A model generated the notes under the pieces. It searched no databases. It was not told where the DNA came from and saw only the letters and a program-made list of their open reading frames with translations. Shown in pieces: positions 22,804 through 28,119 of a stretch of 28,119 nt of DNA. The position numbers and the translations under genes were made by a program. Every line of letters begins with the position of its first letter. The stretch's first letter is position 1. The DNA lies in assembly GCA_002354205.1 (NCBI GenBank), contig DELD01000020.1:1-28119 (forward strand), given 5' to 3'. Source of the DNA: Micavibrio sp. UBA2705. GTDB taxonomy: Bacteria; Pseudomonadota; Alphaproteobacteria; Micavibrionales; Micavibrionaceae.

Positions 22804-25155
22804 TTAAGGCTGCGTTTGCGGGCCGCCACCATCTTTCTTCTGTGATGGCGTATTATTATTCGCATGGCTTACAGCCTGCGCAGAGCCACGTGCTTGTGCG
22901 TTAAACTCATGTGTAATTTCACCGTCTTTGACATCAATTTTTACTGTGCCGCCTTCTTTCAGATCAGTGAATAGAATCTCATCAATCAATTCATCCGTCG
23001 CGATATATTTATCAATCGCGCGGTTCATTGGACGGCCGCCCATTTCTTTATCATAACCAGCAGCGGCGATAAAATCACGCGCGGCGTCTGTAATGACAAG
23101 ATCAATCGCTTTATCAGCGAAAAGCTGATCTGTACGTTTCTTGATCAATTTATCAAGAACCATACGCACCGTGTTTTCGCTTAAGTGATCAAAAGAGAAC
23201 ACATCATCTAAGCGATTGTGTAGCTCCGCTGGGAATTTCGCTTTAATGGCCGACAAGTAAGGGTCGCTCGCCGTTTCGTCGCCAGCTGCGGCAGCAAAAC
23301 CCGGCGCGCCTTTTGCAACACTTTCATCCTTAAGGTTTGTTGTCAGAATGAAAAACGTGTTTTTAAAGTCAACCGTATTCCCTTCACCATCCGTCATGCG
23401 CGCATCATCAAATGTTGGAAGGAACACTTTCAGCACTTCTGGATGGGCTTTTTCAATTTCATCAAGTAACACGACCGAATATGGGTGCTGACGAATTTCT
23501 TCTGTAAGCTGACCACCATCACTGTGACCAACATAACCTGGAGGCGCACCTTTAAGGCGTGCAACAGAATGCTGTTCAGCATATTCTGACATATCAAAAC
23601 GCGCAAAATGCATGCCTGTTTCTTCTGCTAATGCTTTTGCAAGTTCCGTTTTACCAACGCCTGTTGGCCCTGCAAACACATAAACGCCCATAGGCCCTTC
23701 TGAACGGCCTAAGCCGGCATTTGCACGTTTAAAGGCACGCGACAATGCTTCAACAGGCTTATCTTGGTCAAAAACTTTTGCTTTAAGATTATCGGTGAGC
23801 GCTTTCATCTGCTGACCATCGCCAATATCTAAACGCGCCGATTCAATGCCCGTATTCTCAGCAATAATGCGCATAATGTCACTCACAGTGACTTTATGCG
23901 TTTTACGCTCATTCACGTCATTATACTTGACGCGCATATGTGCGCCCGCATCATCCAAAATATCAAGCGGCGTATCAGGCCATTTGCCTTCCGGCATATA
24001 ACGTTTCGCCATGCGTACGGCAACTTTTATCGCATCTTCATCATAATCAACACCATGCTTAACAGAAAGCAGATCATCCACTGACTTACGGCACGCCATA
24101 ATCGTGTAACCTTCGCTAAGTTCTTCAACGCGCACTTCTTGCGTACGGCGTTTAAGCGCGGCATCTTTACGTATGGAGTTTTTATATTCTTTCGGTGTCG
24201 TGCCTGCAATCATGCGAATTTTACCGCGCGCCAATAATGGCTTCAGCATGTTTGACAAATCCGCGCCGCCGCCTGATGCTGCGCCCGCACCAACAACCGT
24301 GTGATATTCATCAATAAACAGCACAATATCCTGTTCTTGCTCAAGCTTTTCAACAATTTCCTTTACGCGTTTTTCAAAATCACCGCGATATTTTGTCCCT
24401 GCTGTAAGCTGACCGACATCAAGGCTAACAATTTGCGCACCTTTTAGCACGTCTGGCACGTCGCCCGCCTCGATGCGCGCGGCGAGCCCCTCGATTAACG
24501 CCGTTTTACCAACGCCAGCTTCACCAACCAAAGCTGGATTTGGCTTACGCTGACGCGTTAAAATACGGATCATTTTATCAATTTCTTCTTCACGACCAAA
24601 GAAAGGCTCAAAATCACCGTCTGATGACTGCTTATTCATATTCGTAAGATAAGGGATCTCAACGAATTTTTTAATGCCTGTAATGCTTGGTGGCGGAGCT
24701 TGGTGATTTTGTCGTGCATAACGCAAACCTTTTGCGTTTACGCCTTCGGCCTTAAATATATTCGCCGCCTTAGAGGCTTCATCATCTTCTAAAACGCGCG
24801 AAAGCAATTCACTTGGCGGCGTAATTTTACCTGCCAAATTATCCGCGCTCCAGCTATCTAAAATCTTCTTAGATGCGGGGTTAAGCTGCATTGTCGCAGC
24901 TGTTACGCGCGGCTGAAAACCATGTGATGTTTTCTTCTGGCGTGCATTTACAGCTTCTTCCGCTGCGGCTGTCGATAAATTACTAAAAATATTTTGGAAA
25001 ACATCATCACCAAAGAAATTAATGATAACTTCTGCTTCGGTTTCTTCCATGATTGCGCGCGCAACCAATAGATCTGAAGCTTCATCGACTTTGAGCATGT
25101 TCATGCCATCAACAATGCGGCGTTCAATGCGTTGATATGCAGTATCATTTTGCAT
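22804..25155 (-). CDS. clpA: ClpA-type AAA+ unfoldase, divergent
   Basis: This 783-residue protein has two AAA+ modules. D1 has Walker A GEAGVGKT (211-218) and Walker B IVLFIDE (277-283). D2 has Walker A GPTGVGKT (496-503) and Walker B VVLLDE (560-565). There is no ClpB-type middle coiled coil between them, so it is ClpA-like. The N-terminal domain (1-150) is only weakly like Clp_N. In D2 the position of the ClpP-docking IGF/IGL loop reads KGAPGF (615-620), so the Ile is Pro. The tail is Q/N/G-rich. clpS, often next to clpA, is not here. The ATG at 25155 has AGGGAGAA upstream; the longer frame adds 15 residues. It may act with ClpP less tightly than classical ClpA, which is an inference. Confidence 0.88.
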   Translation of the reverse strand: MQNDTAYQRIERRIVDGMNMLKVDEASDLLVARAIMEETEAEVIINFFGDDVFQNIFSNLSTAAAEEAVNARQKKTSHGFQPRVTAATMQLNPASKKILDSWSADNLAGKITPPSELLSRVLEDDEASKAANIFKAEGVNAKGLRYARQNHQAPPPSITGIKKFVEIPYLTNMNKQSSDGDFEPFFGREEEIDKMIRILTRQRKPNPALVGEAGVGKTALIEGLAARIEAGDVPDVLKGAQIVSLDVGQLTAGTKYRGDFEKRVKEIVEKLEQEQDIVLFIDEYHTVVGAGAASGGGADLSNMLKPLLARGKIRMIAGTTPKEYKNSIRKDAALKRRTQEVRVEELSEGYTIMACRKSVDDLLSVKHGVDYDEDAIKVAVRMAKRYMPEGKWPDTPLDILDDAGAHMRVKYNDVNERKTHKVTVSDIMRIIAENTGIESARLDIGDGQQMKALTDNLKAKVFDQDKPVEALSRAFKRANAGLGRSEGPMGVYVFAGPTGVGKTELAKALAEETGMHFARFDMSEYAEQHSVARLKGAPPGYVGHSDGGQLTEEIRQHPYSVVLLDEIEKAHPEVLKVFLPTFDDARMTDGEGNTVDFKNTFFILTTNLKDESVAKGAPGFAAAAGDETASDPYLSAIKAKFPAELHNRLDDVFSFDHLSENTVRMVLDKLIKKRTDQLFADKAIDLVITDAARDFIAAAGYDKEMGGRPMNRAIDKYIATDELIDEILFTDLKEGGTVKIDVKDGEITHEFNAQARGSAQAVSHANNNTPSQKKDGGGPQTQP

Positions 25156-25399
25156 GATAATAATTCTCCCTGTTATATACTTTTTATTATTATGTATCAC
25201 GGCAAAGCTTATAAAGTGCTTTTTAAATACGTAATACAGGATTTCATATTACTCCAAATCCAATATAGTAGACTAACCATTATCGGACAAATGTAAAGTC
25301 ATAATTTGACAAAATATCAATTTATCCTGCCACTAACTTCACAGATAACCGCGCAGCCATTATATTTATTGTGATTATTTATCAGTACATTAATGCGTA

Positions 25400-26749
25400 T
25401 TACGCTTTACCAATAAGCGCACATAAACCGTCAACGACTTCTAAAACGCGCTGCGTATCAGCGCCTTCTGCCATAACGCGGATAAGCGGTTCAGTGCCCG
25501 ATGCGCGCACCAAAACACGCCCCGACGTATCAAGGCTTTTATCCGCATCGGCGATGGCGTTTTGTATTTCTGTGCGCTCTAGCGGGTTAGCGCCAGCAAA
25601 GCGCACGTTTTTCAAAATCTGCGGCATAGGCTCAAACAAACGCAGGGCGTCGCTTGCTGGCTTTGCGCTTTGCTTCAAAAAACGTAATATCTTCATTGCC
25701 GCCAAGAGACCATCACCCGTTGTGCTGTGGTGACCTAAAATAATATGCCCTGATTGTTCGCCGCCCAAAGTAAAATCTCCATCTTTCATTTCTTCGACAA
25801 CGTAACGGTCACCGACCGCTGTGCGGCGCATTTTTATCCCTTCATCCGCCAAAAAACGTTCCATACCTAAATTGGACATAACCGTTGTCACAATCGTATC
25901 ATTTTGCAGCTCACCGTTTTTATGCATCTCAATCGCCAGCGCCGCCATAAGCTGATCGCCATCGACCATATTGCCTAGCTCATCAACAACGATTAGCCTG
26001 TCAGCGTCGCCATCTAAGGCTATACCAATATCTGCGCCATGTTCCTTAACGGCGGCTTGCAATGCCTTCGTATCCGTCGCGCCGCATTCTGCGTTAATAT
26101 TGCGTCCATTGGGGCTTACGCCAATCGATATCACTTCCGCTTCAAGCTCCCACAGAAGCTTGGGCGCAATTTTATACGCTGCGCCATTAGCCGCATCGAC
26201 AACAATTTTCATGCCCGAAAAGTCAAAAAACCTTGGTACGGCTGATTTCACATACTCTAAATAACGTCCATGGGCATCATCAAGGCGGCTTGCCTTACCC
26301 AAATCAACATCGACATAAACAGAATCATCAAATCCTTTATCGATAAAATCTTCAATCTCATATTCTTTATCATCGGATATTTTATATCCATCCGCGCCAA
26401 ATATTTTAATGCCGTTATCATGGTAAGGATTATGTGAGGCTGAAACCATGATGCCAAGATCACAGCGCAAACTGCGTGTCAGCATAGCCACTGCTGGCGT
26501 TGGCAAGGGGCCTAGCAAAACAACATCAACCCCCATCGACAAAAACCCAGAAGCCATCGCCTGTTCTAACATATAGCCAGATTCACGCGTATCCTTGCCA
26601 ATCACAACACGTTTGGTCTGCACATCGTCCTTACCGCGGATCATCAAGGCAGAGGCGGCAACTGCGACCTGCTGGACAAAATCAATCGTCATTGGGAATT
26701 TGTTTGCGCAGCCCCGAATACCATCTGTACCAAAATAACGTTTCTTCAT
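25400..26749 (-). CDS. glmM: Phosphoglucosamine mutase
   Basis: GlmM converts glucosamine-6-phosphate to glucosamine-1-phosphate on the way to UDP-GlcNAc for peptidoglycan and lipopolysaccharide. The phosphoserine loop SASHNP (103-108, catalytic S105), the metal loop DGDADR (about 243-248), the sugar loop GGEQSGH and the phosphate site RASGTEPLIRVM are complete. The protein begins MKKRYFGTDGIRG from the ATG at 26749, with purine-rich AAAGAGAAGAAG upstream. A GTG five codons earlier is a less likely start. At 449 residues it has the family length. It lies upstream of clpA with a 244-base gap, so the two are probably separate transcripts. Confidence 0.96.
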   Translation of the reverse strand: MKKRYFGTDGIRGCANKFPMTIDFVQQVAVAASALMIRGKDDVQTKRVVIGKDTRESGYMLEQAMASGFLSMGVDVVLLGPLPTPAVAMLTRSLRCDLGIMVSASHNPYHDNGIKIFGADGYKISDDKEYEIEDFIDKGFDDSVYVDVDLGKASRLDDAHGRYLEYVKSAVPRFFDFSGMKIVVDAANGAAYKIAPKLLWELEAEVISIGVSPNGRNINAECGATDTKALQAAVKEHGADIGIALDGDADRLIVVDELGNMVDGDQLMAALAIEMHKNGELQNDTIVTTVMSNLGMERFLADEGIKMRRTAVGDRYVVEEMKDGDFTLGGEQSGHIILGHHSTTGDGLLAAMKILRFLKQSAKPASDALRLFEPMPQILKNVRFAGANPLERTEIQNAIADADKSLDTSGRVLVRASGTEPLIRVMAEGADTQRVLEVVDGLCALIGKA

Positions 26750-26917
26750 CTTCTTCTCTTTCACGGCTTGTGGCGCGCTTTTTATCTCAAAACTTTTTAG
26801 CTCAATTTATGGAGCATTACATCACCCCTACCTCAAAACAGTTTAATTTGCAATTCACGATTAAGCCATCCCTTAAAAACAAGGGTTTCAAAACAGCAAA
26901 AAACAAAGTAAAATACA

Positions 26918-26931
26918 TTTATACGTATAAA
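26918..26931. promoter_or_regulatory. 14-bp perfect palindrome upstream of the kinase-like gene
   Basis: TTTATACGTATAAA is perfectly self-complementary and ends 48 bases before the TTG start. It could be an operator or overlap a -10 box (TATAAA). The surrounding 26765-26979 is an AT-rich divergent gap with no credible gene. Confidence 0.25.
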
Positions 26932-26979
26932 GAATTTATGCGCACACCCTCCACAGCTTAAAATAACACGAGGTCCGTT

Positions 26980-28119
26980 TTGGCAGAAGAACAAGACGAC
27001 AATATTGAAAAAGAAGATAAAAAAAACAGAAAGGGCGCACCCGATCCCTCGGCTGCGCCTGCCCCTGCTGGTAACATTACAACGCTAGGCAGTGATATTG
27101 AAATTTTATGCGACCACCCAATGCCGCATCTTAATTCTGGTGAGCTTGAGGCTTATGCCGCACAGCTGAGCAGCGGCAAAGCCTGCTTTGCCATTTTGTG
27201 TGAAAACTTTCTTGTCCCGCGCACATTTTTAACCAGTAAATTCTCGCAGCTTGCAAACACCAACATTGTGCGCGTCATCGCCTCCGGCGTTGTCTACTGG
27301 CCGCCGCAAGGCCGCCAGCGCTATGTGTTTGTTTATGAAGACACACTTGGCAATCCGATTTTGCCAGCCAACCAGCCGCAGGCTTTGGGCTTAAAGCATG
27401 AAAGATTGATGAATAACGTTTTAAAACCGCTTGTCATCTTAATGCTGGAACTGCGCGACGCAGATTTAGTACATGGCGGGATTCGCGCATCCAATCTTTT
27501 TGATGGCAATGCGGCCAATTACGATCAAATCATACTTGGCGAATCCCTCTCTGCACCGCCAACATATCACCAACCATCGATTTACATGCCCATCGAAAAA
27601 GCAATGACCCCTGCCTATGCGCGCGGCGTATCAACGTTTTCAGATGATGTCTTCGCGCTTGGCGTGACACTGCTGACCCTTATGCGCAAAGAAGACCCTT
27701 TGATGAACATGCGTGAAGATGATATTTTACGCCAACGCATTGAAAACGGCACATATGGTTTTTTCACCACCCACCAGCGAAACACAGGCCCACTAATGGA
27801 ACTGTTACGCGGCTTGCTGCATGATGACTGGCAACAACGCTGGACGATCGAAGAAGTTCTGGCATGGATGGATGGCAAGCGCCTTGGCCCCAAAAAAGGG
27901 CGTATGTCACGCGCAAAGGCCGTACGAGCCTATGAATATGAAAATTTAAAGATCATTCGCCCCGAAAGCTTTGCTTATGAATTACAGTTCAACCCCAAAG
28001 TCGCAAAAGACACCATACAAAGTGATGCTTTTGAAACATGGGTACAGCGCTCTCTAGGCAATGACAGAATTACGACAGATTTTCAGGATGCGAAACAGTC
28101 AGCACATATACATGGCAAA
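26980..28119 (+). CDS. Protein-kinase-fold protein with degraded catalytic motifs (partial, TTG start)
   Basis: The frame is open from the TTG at 26980 to the window end, 380 codons, and is incomplete. An in-frame stop at 26959 and a GAGGT six bases before the TTG fix this start; no in-frame ATG occurs before residue 47. After an acidic/basic, proline- and alanine-rich N-terminus (about 1-35), a serine/threonine-kinase-like fold can be traced. HGGIRASN stands where active kinases have HRDxKxxN, LGES stands where DFG is expected, and SDDVFALGVTLLTL matches the SDVYSLGVTL helix. The catalytic and metal-binding aspartates are therefore missing, so it is probably a pseudokinase. A helical region continues past the fold. 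Its partner or role is unknown. Confidence 0.75.
   Translation, partial: MAEEQDDNIEKEDKKNRKGAPDPSAAPAPAGNITTLGSDIEILCDHPMPHLNSGELEAYAAQLSSGKACFAILCENFLVPRTFLTSKFSQLANTNIVRVIASGVVYWPPQGRQRYVFVYEDTLGNPILPANQPQALGLKHERLMNNVLKPLVILMLELRDADLVHGGIRASNLFDGNAANYDQIILGESLSAPPTYHQPSIYMPIEKAMTPAYARGVSTFSDDVFALGVTLLTLMRKEDPLMNMREDDILRQRIENGTYGFFTTHQRNTGPLMELLRGLLHDDWQQRWTIEEVLAWMDGKRLGPKKGRMSRAKAVRAYEYENLKIIRPESFAYELQFNPKVAKDTIQSDAFETWVQRSLGNDRITTDFQDAKQSAHIHGK

Noticed and set aside
26500..26961. A 153-codon plus-strand open frame.
   Set aside because: About half overlaps glmM in antisense and is its shadow; the rest is low-complexity AT-rich spacer without a ribosome-binding site.

Overview
The window looks like chromosomal DNA from an alphaproteobacterium of moderate GC content. 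The basis is the sdhC-sdhD-sdhA order, a Sua5-type threonylcarbamoyl-AMP synthase, RNase D with an HRDC domain, and AspRS with an RDHGG motif. I cannot place it more finely from sequence alone. Most genes are housekeeping genes on the minus strand. There is no CRISPR array, rRNA, tRNA or transposase.

Layout. Positions 1-2682 (minus) hold a few codons of an off-window gene, leucine dehydrogenase and sua5. Positions 2690-5820 form an accessory island between sua5 and the sdh genes: three plus-strand paralogs of an unrecognised family (the third frameshifted at a run of nine C), a broken minus-strand ORF, and fused remnants of the two flanking genes (the sdhA 3' end and the sua5 5' end). The order sua5 / paralogs / sdhA' / 'sua5 / paralog / sdhA is what a tandem duplication with end points in sua5 and sdhA would leave. 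Positions 5820-8466 (minus) are sdhC-sdhD-sdhA without sdhB. Then come a DMT permease and aspS (minus), a small coiled-coil protein and rnd (plus).

Positions 13444-19269 (minus) form a probable operon read gmd-fcl-manC-ctlX-mak-like kinase, followed by a HAD phosphatase that may have its own promoter. ManC, Gmd and Fcl together convert mannose-1-phosphate to GDP-L-fucose, so the cell probably makes a fucose- or 6-deoxyhexose-containing surface glycan. Divergent from gmd are a tiny lipoprotein and a Pmp3/YqaE membrane peptide (plus). Positions 19849-26749 (minus) hold a small hypothetical protein, a fatty-acid hydroxylase/sterol desaturase family protein, purA, a divergent clpA and glmM. The right edge (plus, from 26980, running off the window) is a protein-kinase-fold protein whose catalytic motifs are degraded.

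The parts most worth a second look are the sua5-sdhA island (new paralog family, duplication scar, C9 frameshift, 17-bp perfect inverted repeat at the third paralog's promoter) and the pseudokinase at the right edge. Alignments and counts were made by eye.
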